Assembly (NCBI GenBank): GCA_963575745.1
Contig: CAUYUJ010000670.1
Location: forward strand, 582,379-646,378
Direction: 5' to 3'
DNA: 64,000 nt
Source: Prorocentrum cordatum
Taxonomy: Eukaryota; Sar; Dinophyceae; Prorocentrales; Prorocentraceae
The notes beneath the pieces were generated by a model. That model was not told where the DNA came from. It worked only from the letters and a program-made list of their open reading frames with translations, and did not search any database. How positions within the stretch are numbered: position 1 is the first letter of the stretch; every line of letters begins with the position of its first letter. Below are positions 18,831 to 30,480 of this stretch, piece after piece. Both the position numbers and the translations under genes were made by a program.

Positions 18831-20500
18831 AAGACCCCGAGGGGCCTTTCCGTGCAGGCACGGTGGTGGATATGGTCATCCCTATCATCTCAATCGCCGT
18901 TTTACCAGCCTTTGGTTGTTTTTGTTCCTCGCTAATATCGTCTCCCTCGTCACTCGTCTTCCACTGTCACTGCTTCATCCTGCACTCTCCACTCGCAAAC
19001 CTGCCTGGCCCACCGCTCCCAGTTCCTCCCCCTTCGTCGTAGTCAACCTCCTCGCCCCACTCATCGAAACAACAGTAGTTCGTCATTCTGACCTGCATCC
19101 TGGATGTCGAGTTCATGTTTCGTCGTCGTGTTCGCCATTATCATTGTCATCGGCATGTTTTACATCGTACTCGAAGTACTCATCGTTACTTTTATCACCT
19201 GCCGTCGTGCGGATTTCCTGTGCCCTGACAGTTCCACGGCCACGACTGCTTCCAGAGATGCATACTTTGCGTTGTGTTGGCGACTGTGCATGCATGCCCT
19301 TGGTTTACCTCTTCTGCCCGTGGCCATATTCAAAGGTAGGGTAATCTCGCATGTGGGGGACTCAGGTTAATGTGCGGTTGGTTCTGTGTTTCGCCTTCAC
19401 AGACCGAGTCCAGTTGATGATCGAACGCGTGCGTTGCAGCTTACTCTCCACAGTCATCGGGCACGGTATGCCTTACGGAAGGCATGCTGCACGTATTGCA
19501 ACGCCGTCCTTGCGAGCAGTGGCGCAACTTTTTTGTAACATGCGTTTCTTCATTATGTTATACAGGTATTGTTTGTCAGTCTCACGACACTTATCAGCGC
19601 TCCAGATGTGATAGATCGTTGTGCGTTCGTTTCTTGTGCGTTCCCTGCGCGTCGCGCCGTGCGAACAGTCTACCACCGTAGACTCGACTCTCTATCTACA
19701 GCCTCCGACGTGTGTGGTTCCCTCGTATGCTTGGATCCCCCAACACGCAGCGGCCATGCTCCACCGTTTGAGGTTGTACAGCCAGGATGAACGTCGATTG
19801 CCGCATACCCCGCATTGAGTCTCCGCGGTGGGCGCATACGATTCCGGGAATAATATAATCATACAAAGTGGGCGAATCTTCAATTTGGAGAACATTGGGT
19901 ACAAGCGTGGATTGACGATTGTGGCCATCAGGCAGCCCACACCGATCTACCACGTAGTATCACTCGCACTGGGGAAGTACTATTGTCTCCAGCGTGCGAC
20001 CATGTTTCGCGTCAATGCTGCCACGTCAGTTAATGCTCACGGCAACGTGTGGTGCACGGTGGCGCACGAAAGGCAGGTGTCGCGATGCTCGACGACGTGG
20101 TCTTGGACTCTGGCTCAACTTCTTACTGCGCCAAGCACTTCTACCGCAACGTGTACCAATCTCGTTTTCTTCCATGTCTTCGTTTGGAAAGTTTCGTGAC
20201 ATATGCGCGGCCATGCTTCATGGCAGTTTGGCAACTGTATTCGCAACGCCATCACTGCATTGTCTGAGCCTTGTTTCCACCTGATTTCAGGACAGTTTCA
20301 GCATAACGGATTTGATGCCTGCATTTATTCATCACCAGACCGTACGGGCCATGTAGTCCAAGGCACCGCCCCGCCCTGGCGGGAGATGTTGATCTTGGTG
20401 GTGCGAGGCGCCCCGGTGAGATCGATTCGATTTTGTGGCTGTGTCGTCGTCATCACCTTTTCCTTCCTCACTCGTCTCGGCGGGAGCAGGGATTAGAAGT
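18831..20500. other. unassigned sequence
   Basis: Mixed-composition DNA without tandem structure. Short frames exist (for example 19828-20199 +, 123 codons), but none shows a recognisable domain. It may be old transposon DNA. Nothing more can be supported. Confidence 0.3.
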
Positions 20501-21079
20501 GAGGAGAAAGGGTTGAACGAAGGAGGAGGAGGAGGAGGAGGAGGAGGCGGAGGAACGGGAGGGAGGTAGGGATAAGAAGGGAGGGAGGAGGAGGGAGACA
20601 GGGAGGAATGAGGGAGCAAGGGAAGGAGGGATGAGAAAAGGAGGAAGCTCTCCTTCTTCATTACTTCTCTTGCTCCGCCTCTACCTCCAGGAGAAGCCTG
20701 GAGCAGGAGGAGGAGAGGGAGCATGACCTCCCCCCAGGCGGACGGAGCAGGGAGGAGCACGAGGAGGAGGAGGAGGCGGCGGCCCCTGCGGCCCCCACGG
20801 CCCCAGGGCAGCCTTCACGAGGCCCAGAGGGCCCAGGGCTTCCAAAGTGGACCGAAAAGCTGGGGGGCACATTGGTCCATGGACGCCTGCTTTCACCCCT
20901 CCCCGAAGAGTTCCAACAAACGTCGCCGAAATTTGTCCACGGATGTCGTCCCCAGGCGCGGAGCGTGCTAGGGGCGGTGGGCGCCCCGCCGCCCGAGGCG
21001 CCCCGCGAAGAGAGGCGGGCCGGGGCACCGGCGAGGGCGCGGCGCTGGGCGAGGTGGCCGCTCCGATTCGCTCCGCCGT

Positions 21080-21110
<31 letters not shown>

Positions 21111-21352
21111 ATCGTCGTCGTCGTCGTCGTGGTCGCCTGCCAGAGGTCGCCGTTCTTGGTCGCCGCTGTCTCCGCCGCCGCCATCGCCGCCCTCGCCGTC
21201 GTTGCCGTCGTCGTATCCATCGCCGCCGTCGCTGCCGCCACCTTCTTGATTGGGTCGCCGTCGTTGACCGTCGGCGTCCTCGTCGTCGACGTCGGTGCCA
21301 GGTTCGTCGTAGTCGTCGTCGGCGGCGCCGGCCCCGAGGATGTTGGGCGCCC
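20501..21352. repeat. AGG and GTC simple-sequence region
   Basis: AGG tracts at about 20520-20600 and 20700-20780, and a GTC tract at about 21075-21135 continuing as degenerate GTCG/GCC to 21330. Opposite-strand frames of 236-239 codons (poly-Asp or poly-Thr) and a plus-strand poly-Val frame are products of the triplets. I do not call a gene. Confidence 0.7.
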
Positions 21353-21708
21353 AGTTGATTTGGTCACTCCCCGGGTCCACTTCTGACCCACAGCTTCGTC
21401 GCAGTCGTCGTGGGTTGGCTCAAGAAAAAATTGTGGCCCGCCCGCCCGGCGCGCCCGCTTTCCTGGGCGCCGTCCCCCGGCCGGCTGGCCCTCTCATACA
21501 TCGTTGCTAGCCTAAGCTTAACGGAAACGCTCATAGCCATTTAGCCATGGCATCTAGGAATACATCACCGACATTGAAGATTAATTTGGAGCAAGAGACT
21601 ACTACAGGGAAAATATGAAGGAGGATAAGTACCAGACGATCATGATCATATGCTCCCTATCGAAATGGCCAAGAAAGAGCCCATATCATCAATGAGTCGG
21701 CAAAATAT
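21353..21708 (+). repeat. dispersed repeat, copy 1 (probable retroelement 5' region)
   Basis: It matches 31516-31856 in order over its whole length. Shared strings include AGTTGATTT, CACTTCTGACCCrCAGCTTC, GCCCGCCCGCCCGGCG, GTTGCTAGCCTrAGCyTAAC, a start-like ATGGC followed by ACATCrCC, and GGCCAAGAAAGAGCCC. Both copies then diverge. They look like a leader plus the first ~60 codons of an element, in both cases frameshifted. Confidence 0.78.
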
Positions 21709-22545
21709 CGGTTACGGGCCGAAAGTTCTATCTTCGACGAAAGTGGTTATGTCAGACGAGGGGGATATGTTCCAACCACCCAAATATGATGCACGCTCTA
21801 CAGAAGAATCGCGCCATGGTATGAGTGTGGATCTTCTTGATCAAGGTTCAGCCGAAATTGTCTGGGAATCGAGCCGACGTCTCCCTTCCAAGATTTGCTG
21901 GGGCCCTTTCGACGACGAGCCTCGTCCTGGTCCTAGCACTCCGCATGTCAAGGGCACCGCGGAACCCGACCGAAACGGAAAAAGATGAACAGGACGTCGT
22001 ACCATTTGGTGAGTAACTTGATGTCCCCATTCGCCTTTCGGACGACGACCACGACGTGAAGTCGATATCGTCGGAGGAAAGTTTCTCTCTCAGGTCAGAG
22101 CCCAGGCCCAAAAGGCGTTCCTGGTGATCTTTGGCCACATGATGGAGGATATGAGGTCTATGATTGTGCGTCTGCTGCTACATTGGGAGATCCCCCCCCT
22201 GCGCAGGTGCCGCTCGCGCACGGCAAGGGTGCCGCGATTCCATATGATGAGTCTTTGGAACGGGATTTGGAGGAGATCGTAGATGAGGAGTTCGCGGGCA
22301 GTCCCATTTGGAAAACGAGCAAGCAAAGACGTGAGCCTGTTAGTCTTTCAGTGACTTCGCCAGTCGGGACGCGAAGTAGATATTGCGGCATTCCGGAGTA
22401 CGGCCCTGAGTTCGCCCCGGGGGGAGTGCCCGGGAGCTATGTCCCCGGGCCCCCGCCGTTCGTTCTTCAGACGAGTCAGAGTGCACCGGCCTCAATGTCT
22501 GGGACGCCTGACTCACGCGCCCGCCCCCCCCCCCCCGCATGGGGA

Positions 22546-22551
<6 letters not shown>

Positions 22552-22598
<47 letters not shown>
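22552..22598 (+). repeat. GA microsatellite
   Basis: (GA)n of about 46 bp, read as Arg-Glu in the plus frames just upstream of the Gag-like coiled coil. Confidence 0.95.
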
Positions 22599-22601
<3 letters not shown>

Positions 22602-22895
22602 ACAAGGGCCCCAAGACCACGATCTGAGGTATCTGACTTGTCCAATTTGGCAGGCAGGTCCAGCGCCTGCAGCGTGCGCATCAACGCCAAGCGCGCAAAT
22701 TATGGACCGAAGTGCGCTGTTGTGCAAGAGTCACGGTGCCCCGGCTTATCGGGCCAGTGCAAGAACCTCGTCTGTTTCGGGTGCCCTGACATCGGCTGCC
22801 TCTGTAACCTAAACTTCACATTCCCGACGCGCGCCGCTCCTAGCTCGCATAACTGCGCAAGGGTACGCTTAAGCGAGTGGCGCGAAACTGAGGGA

Positions 22896-25149
22896 ATGAA
22901 GAGGTTCGACATCATGGAGATCAGGGGGGGGGGGGATCTTGTTGTAATGCGCGAGCAACTAAGGCATTCGGAAACGCAACAACAAGCGGCTGCCGCCCTT
23001 GACTTGGAGCGAGACCGGGGGGCCATGGCGAACGCCGCGCGTCGCCTGGAAGAGCGCCAACAAGCGGCGGCAGCTCGACCGGCTTCTGCCGCGACAGAGG
23101 AAATGAGAGAGCTCGCCAAAAGGCTGGAGATTATCCCCCCCCCCCCGAGTGCCGAGCGCATCTCCTGGAGAAGCGCTTCGCACAGGAGGCGGGGCGCGCA
23201 GTCCGGGGGGCTGGCGAAGCCCAGCGAACGATTATGTCGCAGGCTGCCAAGGAGTTGCAAGCAAGAGAGAATCGGAGCGCGCGGCTAGCCGCGGAGGCTG
23301 CCGCTGCCATTGAGCAGGCCGAGGCGAGCCGATTTCGTCGCGCACGAGAGCTAGGCTCGTTCCGCGGCCCGCCCGCGAGGAGATGCGACGAGTCGAGACG
23401 ACCGCCGAGGAGGAAGTTGCAGCGAGCATTCGGGCAGCAGAACTGGGGGCCGCCCGGCCGGCGAGGAGTCGGAAAGCTGAGCGGGGCAGTTTGCATCGCA
23501 AGCTCGGCCAGCGCCAGGCGCAGTGGAACCCAGCCAGGGCATCTTCAGCAACGCCCTCAGGCACCGGGTCGGCTGCTCAAGCGGGCGCGGCGACAGTGCC
23601 CATTGCGCCGTCGTCGGCGCCGACGGCGGCTGGGCGACCTGCCTCGCGCGGAAACTCGGGTCGGAACCCCCGCGCGGGAGTTCCGCGGTGTGATGCGCGC
23701 TCCAAAGCAGCCGCTCGCGACTGCCTTTCGCGCAGCAAAGTTGCATGCGACGGCCGCGTCGCGTTGGATGGCGAGACTCGCGCGCGCCTCTGCGGAAAGA
23801 ACTCAGCAGCGGAAAGGAATGAAGCTGAGGAAAGACTTCGCGAGATAGAAAGTGAGGAACGCCAGGCGGGACATAAACTTCAGGAGCGGAGCGCCGCTGC
23901 GTCTACGCCGAGGGCGGCCTCTCGCGATCGATTGCTTCGGCCTGCGCGCGCCCGGGGCTGTGCGTCGGATGGCGATAATCGTTGGGCCGAGAGCGTTGGA
24001 TCGAAGGTGTCGTTTGAGCCTGCAGCTGCGGCCAGGGCCGCCAATGAGAGGCTCGAGGAAAAGCTGGGACAGGCAATGCAGCGCGAAGGGGAAAACGCCA
24101 GGATGTGCGCTGAGCGCAGGGGGAAGACCGTAGAGATGCGCGAGAAAAGGGCCGAGGCGGCTGCCGCCCCGGCGCAGCAGGCCCAACGCAGGGGGCAAGG
24201 AGTTGACCGCGAGGTCCGAGCACTGAAAGGTTCGAATGCCGACTCGGGGACAGCTCGCGCCAGCATTGCGACCCAGTGCCCAGGGCGCGCGCCTCCAGCG
24301 CCAGGGGTTTCGCCGAGCATCCTCGAGCGGAGAGGTAGGGGGGCTGACGCGACCCCGCCAAGGAAGGCACCAGCGCCGAGACATCCAGGCCCAGGCTTTC
24401 CCGGTGATGATGGCGGAGACGACGGCGATGGCGAGGGCGATTCGCCCGGCTCGACCTGATGATCTCAGCTGACTTCATGTCAACGGTCAACAAGACCGTT
24501 GAAGACCGGCGGTCACCATTGCAGTTGCGTCATTTTGCGAGTGATATCGAAAGATTGGACATCTTTTCGCAGACCGCCAGAAGCAAGATGAAAGGTCGTG
24601 AAAGTTTGCGCATCATTGCCGCGCGCGTGACCGCCCGCCAGGATCATGGCCAGGTGTATACGTGCGCAGATTTCACGGAGATGCAGATACGCGGCGCGGG
24701 CAAGGAGGCGGACGCCGACCGGTTCCAGCTTTGCGATGAATGGGTCAGGAAACGAGACGAAGGAATTTGACGTCTTTTTGCCGCCCTGCGATGCAGGGGC
24801 ATCGAGGGCCAGTGACTTCATGCGCGCAGAGAGAGGGGGGATCAATCGTGGAAAGCGGCGGGGGATGTTGAATTCTCGCGGTCTTTTTGCGGGGGGCGAG
24901 AAGTGCGAAGGAGGGGGGGGGGGGGGGCGCGTCGGCAAGGGCGGACGTAGTCCACGCATGAAAGATGGTCGCCTCAAGAAGTCAGCACCACGCAATAAAT
25001 TCCTTCAGGGCAAGTGCCCGCGCGCTCGGGCGCAGCGTCAGCGCTGGCACCCGAAGGGAATTGGAGGCGCCGCCGCTCCAGCGCAGGCCGCGCTAGCTCA
25101 GTCGGGCAAGGGCGGCGGCAAGGGCGGCGGAAAGCAGATGGCAGAGAGA

Positions 25150-25202
<53 letters not shown>

Positions 25203-25203
25203 G

Positions 25204-25267
<64 letters not shown>

Positions 25268-25760
25268 CAGTGGAAAAGGGCGAGGGCGGCGGTCGCGGCA
25301 GGAGCCAAGGGCGCCCCTCCGATCGCCCACAGGCGGCGGCAGGGGCCGCGATCGTTCCCGGAGCCGCGCCTCCAGTGTTAGCTCCAAGAAGAATGGCACG
25401 CGCCACGCATTTAGCCGCGGAGTTTCCCCCGGCCCCCCCGAGAAACACCCCCCGCGAGCGCAGGCGCCGCGCGGGGGGAGAAGCTCTCTCGGGACAAGTG
25501 CGAGGCGCGGATGGACAAGATAGGCAAATGGAAAAACCCACAAGCGCAGCGAGGATCAAATGTCTGCCGCGGCACAAAATGCTGAGAAGAGCGTCGCGCC
25601 CGCACAGGGCAGCGACGAGGGCGAGGCGAAGGGGAACGGCAAGAGCAAGGGGAAGCGACAATGCTGGGAGCACCTGGCCGGACATGCCTGCCCTTTCGAA
25701 AAGGACTGGCGGGGCAGGGGCAACGCACTTGGACACCCATGGCCAGAGAGGCGACTATGT
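22896..25760 (+). pseudogene. Ty1/copia-type Gag remnant, frameshifted
   Basis: Three layers are visible across shifting frames. (1) A long Ala/Glu/Arg coiled coil: MREQLRHSETQQQAAAALDL near 22950, continuing in other frames through 23235-23330 and 23383-24230. (2) After an acidic Gly/Asp spacer (DDGGDDGDGEGDSPGS, ~24410), a Gag-core-like stretch at about 24465-24768, including RESLRIIAARVTARQDHGQV, that resembles the 'GR.LL..I...Y......Y...DL' block of dinoflagellate copia Gag. (3) A basic GKGGGKGGGK region (25080-25140) and a CCCH-like finger, CWEHLAGHACPFEKD, at about 25662-25740 with one Cys replaced. Several frameshifts and two GA expansions make it non-functional. Family call is from remembered patterns. 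Confidence 0.6.
25141..25267 (+). repeat. compound GA microsatellite
   Basis: Two GA runs separated by tggggaaaaa at about 25199-25208, with a few GGG interruptions. It sits between the GKGGGK region and the CCCH-like finger of the Gag remnant. Confidence 0.95.
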
Positions 25761-26460
25761 CACCGGCGCCGGCCTTGGCGGGGCTGAAGCTGACCGTTGC
25801 TGCCTTGCCCGACGATGGGAGCACCTATATTTGCAACTCCCGCTGTTTCCCGCGCTGGATCATGATTCCGAGCGCCGCCATTAGGCAGGGCGCCAACCCT
25901 CGGGCGATGTTCTGATGGGGGCTGGCAGTATGCGGATGACCGCGTGATTGAACGTGCCAGCAGTAGCCTGGCTGCATCGGCAGACGTACAGCGCGGGGTT
26001 AAGGATGACCGACATGCGAAGCTGCCGAGGTGTCTCCAGGCGGGCCGATTCGCGGCGCCCCCGAAACAAGCCCTCGAATTATTGAGGAATGGGGGACCTG
26101 CGAGGAGCGCTCTATCGACGCGAATATCTGAACGAAAACGCGCCCCGGCCAATGGGCAACGGAAGGCGCGCATAGGCCCGAGCGCGCCGCATCCAGCCAC
26201 GTGGGCTCTTCGACCGAAGAGAAGCGCAACAAGGTCGATACCAGATGCGCGGGGAAAGTCGTTCTAGTTTCACCCCCAGTGGGCTGAGAAGCCCGCGCGA
26301 AAGGTGAACGTCCACGGGATTTAAAGCCGCGGGCACGCGCGCGGAGAAGAACGAGCGGCACTGATGCTCGCGACCCCAGAATCTAGCACGCACTGCCCTC
26401 CGCTGGCATGTCACTGCGCCCCCGCAAACGCACGCCAAGGGATTCTGGTTATACCATCCC

Positions 26461-26970
26461 ATGGTGTCATGCGGAGATGGGTTCGAGCTTGATGTCGCCG
26501 CTGACGTTGATCCAGACCCCCTCGCCCCAGTGGGGGAGGCGGGGTTCGGGCGGAGAGAGACGGTGCCCGTGCCCCTCTGGCAGATACGGAGGGCGGCGCA
26601 GCGCGTGGAGGGCTATGGCCCTAAGAGGTCCGACGACAAGATGCAGATTCGGGAGGCCATTCGGGGGCTATGCAGCCCTCGGCAGCGAGAGCAAATCCAG
26701 GATATTCGTGATAACGGGGAACTGCTCATCGAACGCCCCCGCGCACTTGCTGCCGAAAGTGGACTGCCTTGGGCTGGCGAGGCGCTTTGGGGGATTGAGT
26801 TTGAGACAGGCCAGTTCTGTAGAGAGTGCGATGCACCTCCCGGGCTGAGTGCCCTGGTCCGCTGCGACAGAATGCTGAAGCTCGAGATGAACAACATCAG
26901 CCCGGCAGGGGTGGGGGTGGATGACCGCTGGATGCAGTATTCGATCGTGGACTTCCCATCTTTAATTTGA
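26461..26970 (+). pseudogene. 169-codon open frame, unrecognised, coding-like
   Basis: It has mixed, protein-like composition without repeats (IRRAAQRVEGYGPKRSDDKM, RMLKLEMNNISPAGVGVDDR) and ends at a TGA near 26968. The next frame begins immediately (MNPLAPEGEMLHLIQ at 26967) in a different phase, suggesting a single frameshifted gene. The position downstream of the Gag remnant suggests part of the same element, but I see no protease, integrase or reverse transcriptase motif. Confidence 0.35.
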
Positions 26971-28200
26971 TGAATCCGCTGGCCCCTGAAGGAGAGATGT
27001 TGCACCTGATCCAGACGCTGGCGACCGCGCAGAAGCAGGTGGCGCTGAGGATGACTGGATTGGGGCCTGGTTTGGCCGTTTTGGCAGGATTGGGTTCCAT
27101 CAACATAGCGTTGACTTCGTTCGGACCGACAGCGAGAACATCCGCGCTCAGACAGTGGCCCATCGTACGGCGATTCCACACGGGAGGAAGCGCCTGCGCT
27201 CTAGCTGGGGGGGGGGGGGCCTGTGAGCGACGAGGTTCAAGAAGGTGCACTATGCGAATGCGAGGTTTCGCTTCGCCCCCAAGGAACTGGTTCCGTCTTC
27301 TCCCCCAGGCACGCAGCCGCATGATCCTCGGGAAGGGGCGCCGTTCCATCAATCGCCCCAGATGGATCGCGCGAGGCCGTTGACCAAGGAACGCTTAGTG
27401 GTGGTAGAGGGGACTATGTCCCAGATGGAGCAGGTGCACATGTGCCTTCACTTTGGATGCTACTGTACGTCATACAGGGAGGTGTGGAAGGGTTCGAAGA
27501 CGTGGATGTCGTTGCTTCAGCCAGTGGCTTCACGCGGTTATTGCGAGGGGCCTAATACTGCGCTGCACATCGACCTGCGCACTCCCCACCAGCGCGCATA
27601 TTCGCGCTGGGCGGGCGCACGCAAGCGCAATGCCCCCGCTGAGGTCTTGGCCAACGAAACGAGAAGAGGATTTGTTTTAATGGTGGTGCCACGCTGAGAT
27701 CAGCGAGGGCGCGGCGGAGCTGACTGAGGAGACTGACAGTCCGACGCCTATGTCTGTGGGCTCGGACCACCCTCAGACTGAGAGAGGGCAATCTTCCGCC
27801 GCTGGCATGGAAGTCAGCTCGGATAGCCCCCAGAATGAGCGAGGGCATTCTTCCGCCACGGGCATGGAAGGGGGGTTCACAAGGCTATGCCGCGGCTTCC
27901 CCGCCTGCTCCCGTGCCCTCGGGCGCTGCCCCGCCTGCTCAAGACCAGGAGCCATTCGAGGGTGCACAACCCAAGCAAGGGCAGCCGCCCGTTTAGAAGG
28001 GCCCAGAGCTGGTCTATATGGATGCGTCTGACGAAGAGGACCCCCCCGCCTCCTGGCGGTCAGGCAGGACGCCGGTGTCGGGCCGCGGTCCGCGGTCTGG
28101 CGGGCGAAGAGGACGACGAGTCAGGGAAATCAGATGAGAGGCAGGACGAAGAAGTGGAAAAGCAGGCCGAGGTTACTTCGGAAGGGCTCGCCTGAGCTGA
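26967..28200 (+). pseudogene. further broken open frames downstream of the Gag remnant
   Basis: Frames 26967-27383, 27245-27697 and 27750-28031 overlap in different phases. Around 27760-27870 there are two copies of a ~57-bp repeat, reading GSDHPQTERGQSSAAGMEV and SSDSPQNERGHSSATGMEG, which is protein-like and conserved between copies. Product unknown. A relic of the element's pol region is possible. Confidence 0.3.
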
Positions 28201-28831
28201 TTCCTTTGGATGTAAGTTCCGACGAGCTTCCTCGCGCCTTCTTGTCGAAGTATGCATGTCTCTGCGGGGCTCCGACGCCGCCCAAGCGCGCAGATTTCGA
28301 TCAGCGAATCCAAGCGGAGGAAGCAGGATCTGGGAGCGACAGCTCGCGTCGGGGCTCGAACACGCCGCGAAGGACGACCACAGCGCCCCGCTTATGGAAG
28401 ACGAGGACGACGGAGCACGACGTGCCATCCCAATTGAGTCGGCACGGAGGCTGGAATAATACCGCGACGTTGGCGCCTGTGTGTTCGCGGGGATTGTCTG
28501 GCGACACATTCGTTGAGTTCCTTCGAGGTTCGACTGCTGAAAACAGCGCCAAGGTTCGACGTTTTCTGCGTGCCCGTTGCAACGCAGCCGAGCCGCGCTG
28601 TCTCCCGTCGCCCGAGCCCCGCCCCAGTCCAATGAATTTGGCCGGTGAGCGACGTGCACTGGCGCGGCGTCCGGGCGTGGACGTGGAGGTAGCTGGGCGT
28701 TCAGGCTCGCGCATAGTCAATTTAGCGATGCACAGGGCGGCTTGCGTCCGCAGCTCACGGGGGTGGATCGAGGCGTGCGCCATCGTCGAAATGCTGGGCG
28801 GTGAGGCTATGATCCAGTATGGGCGCGCTTC

Positions 28832-29263
28832 ATGCATGCCCTCGCACAACTGCCTCCCGACGCGGCCCAGGCCCTCGGCGCGAGCATTTCGAACGCCGAT
28901 GCGGGCCCGACCGCTGGACCTGACGACTGGGAAGACGGTTCGGGGTACAAGCTGACAGAGGACGACGATTTCGACGCAGGAGTACATGCGATGGCGCCTA
29001 TGGCTAGAGCGCCGTTGATGTCTCGCGCCGGCAAGGGCCATTTCGCCCAGATCATAGTCCCGAAACGCATGTGCATTTGGTACGATGCGGCGGCAAGGTG
29101 CTCTCATCAGGCCAGAGTCATTTCCCTGGACGACATTGCCATGAAGCGCTCTATGACTGGATACGTCGAATCACAGAGGAACGACCTCCAAGGAGTTCGG
29201 CAGCATCTCTTCATTACTTGTCCTCCGACCAAGCTTGGCCCGTGTGACCCCCAGATGATGTAG
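28832..29263 (+). pseudogene. 143-codon coding-like frame, unrecognised
   Basis: It contains APLMSRAGKGHFAQIIVPKR, MCIWYDAAARCSHQARVISL and DDIAMKRSMTGYVESQRNDL, with natural residue composition and no tandem repeats. It ends at TAG (29261-29263). The sequence after the stop continues protein-like in other phases. I cannot assign a family. Confidence 0.35.
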
Positions 29264-29267
29264 TCGT

Positions 29268-29923
29268 TTGGAGTGGCGAGTGGGTTTCTACGGGGCACAG
29301 AGATTGGTCGAAAATATTCAGACTGGCGAGTGCGGCGAAATGCACGGAGAGGTGCCAAGGCGGGTCAGACCAGGAGGGTGGGCGAGTGCAGTGGATGGGC
29401 AGGCTTTCGATGCTCGTCTTTCCGGTCTGGGTGACCCGTATCCGCCATCGGAGATGCACGTGCTCACGTTTGAGCTCCGTGTCTTAGAGAACCAGGGCAT
29501 CTGGAAACAACGCGACGGCATTCTGGCGACCACTTTCCGCCCCAAGTGGAGCGATATTCACCAGACCATGCGGCGACCTGCGCGGGCGTCGTGGACGTTG
29601 GTCTATGAACGACGTTTCGCGGCGCTCCAAGTCTATCCCGATTTCGATTCGGCCTGCGTCGATTGATTAAGCGGCATTACGAGCTGCATCGCATGCCCGA
29701 CGAGGTCATTGGCGATGAGCTCGCCCCCGCGGAGAAGAAGGACGCGCTGTGCGCGCCTAACTTGCGCGGCGACGGATATCCTCTGCGCGGCAATGATTGC
29801 CGCGATCGGATCGGGATGCTGACGCGTTTTGCGTGCCGGGCTACCTTGCAGCACGGGGCCCGCATTTCCGATGCCGATGCCATCAGCCGAAGGTCGTCTA
29901 CAAGGATATCGGCCAAACTATGA
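29268..29923 (+). pseudogene. coding-like frames joined by a frameshift, unrecognised
   Basis: The first frame (to 29666) includes PSEMHVLTFELRVLENQGIW and SWTLVYERRFAALQVYPDFD. A second frame in another phase starts at 29663 with IKRHYELHRMPDEVIGDELA. The two overlap by a few bases and read as one polypeptide with a single frame slip near 29663. No known motif. Probably part of a decayed mobile element. Confidence 0.35.
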
Positions 29924-30314
29924 CAGCTCGCCTGGGCTATGTCCGTGATCCAGGAGCAAAGAGATGGACTGGGGCAGACGCCGATCGCGCACAGGCAAGG
30001 ACGCGCAACAAGTGGAAAGAAGGCCATGCTGCGGGAATTGCCCTACGACGACACCCTACAAGGTAAGACTGCTTTCCGCGGCAACATCATGGCCGTCTTT
30101 GCCCGGTTGCACACTCGTCTCCAGACGAAGAACCTGCGGCGCAGAGTCCCTACAAGCTCGAAGAGAGGAGGACGTTGTCTCGAAGGTGGATCAAGTTCCG
30201 GAACATCCACCTCGGCACGCCGGCGACAGGGAAGGGAGCGGTGGTTCCCCGTAGGAGTGGTGGCCATGCATCAGCAGGAGGGTGATGAGTGAGGATGACT
30301 GTTCTCGGGCGAAG

Positions 30315-30461
30315 AGAACTATGCACATGCACCGATCCTGGCAAGGCCCATCCTTGACCCAGGATCGGTGCATGTGCCTTCCTGGCCAAAGTAGGAGGGC
30401 GTATGCACCGATCCTGGGCTCAGGATGGGCCTGGCCAGAATCGGTGCATGTGCATAGTTCT
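30315..30461. mobile_element. 147-bp doubly palindromic MITE-like element
   Basis: The outer arms 30315-30377 and 30401-30461 are near-perfect inverted repeats of about 60 bp with a 23-base loop (starting cttcctggcc). Left arm: AGAACTATGCACATGCACCG then ATCCTGG. Each arm is itself an inverted repeat, with GCACATGCACCGATCCTGG facing CCAGGATCGGTGCATGTGC in the left arm. Folded single strands would make a cross or cloverleaf. No clear target-site duplication. Confidence 0.88.
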
Positions 30462-30480
30462 TTTTCCTCTATATTCCATG

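Noticed and set aside
20661-21391. Minus-strand frames with poly-Asp and poly-Thr (239 and 236 codons)
   Set aside because: Two frames on the same strand are both open because of GTC/GAC triplets; neither has a domain.
24227-24245. GGTTCGAATGCC as a tRNA B box
   Set aside because: No cloverleaf, A box or acceptor stem around it; it lies within the Gag remnant.
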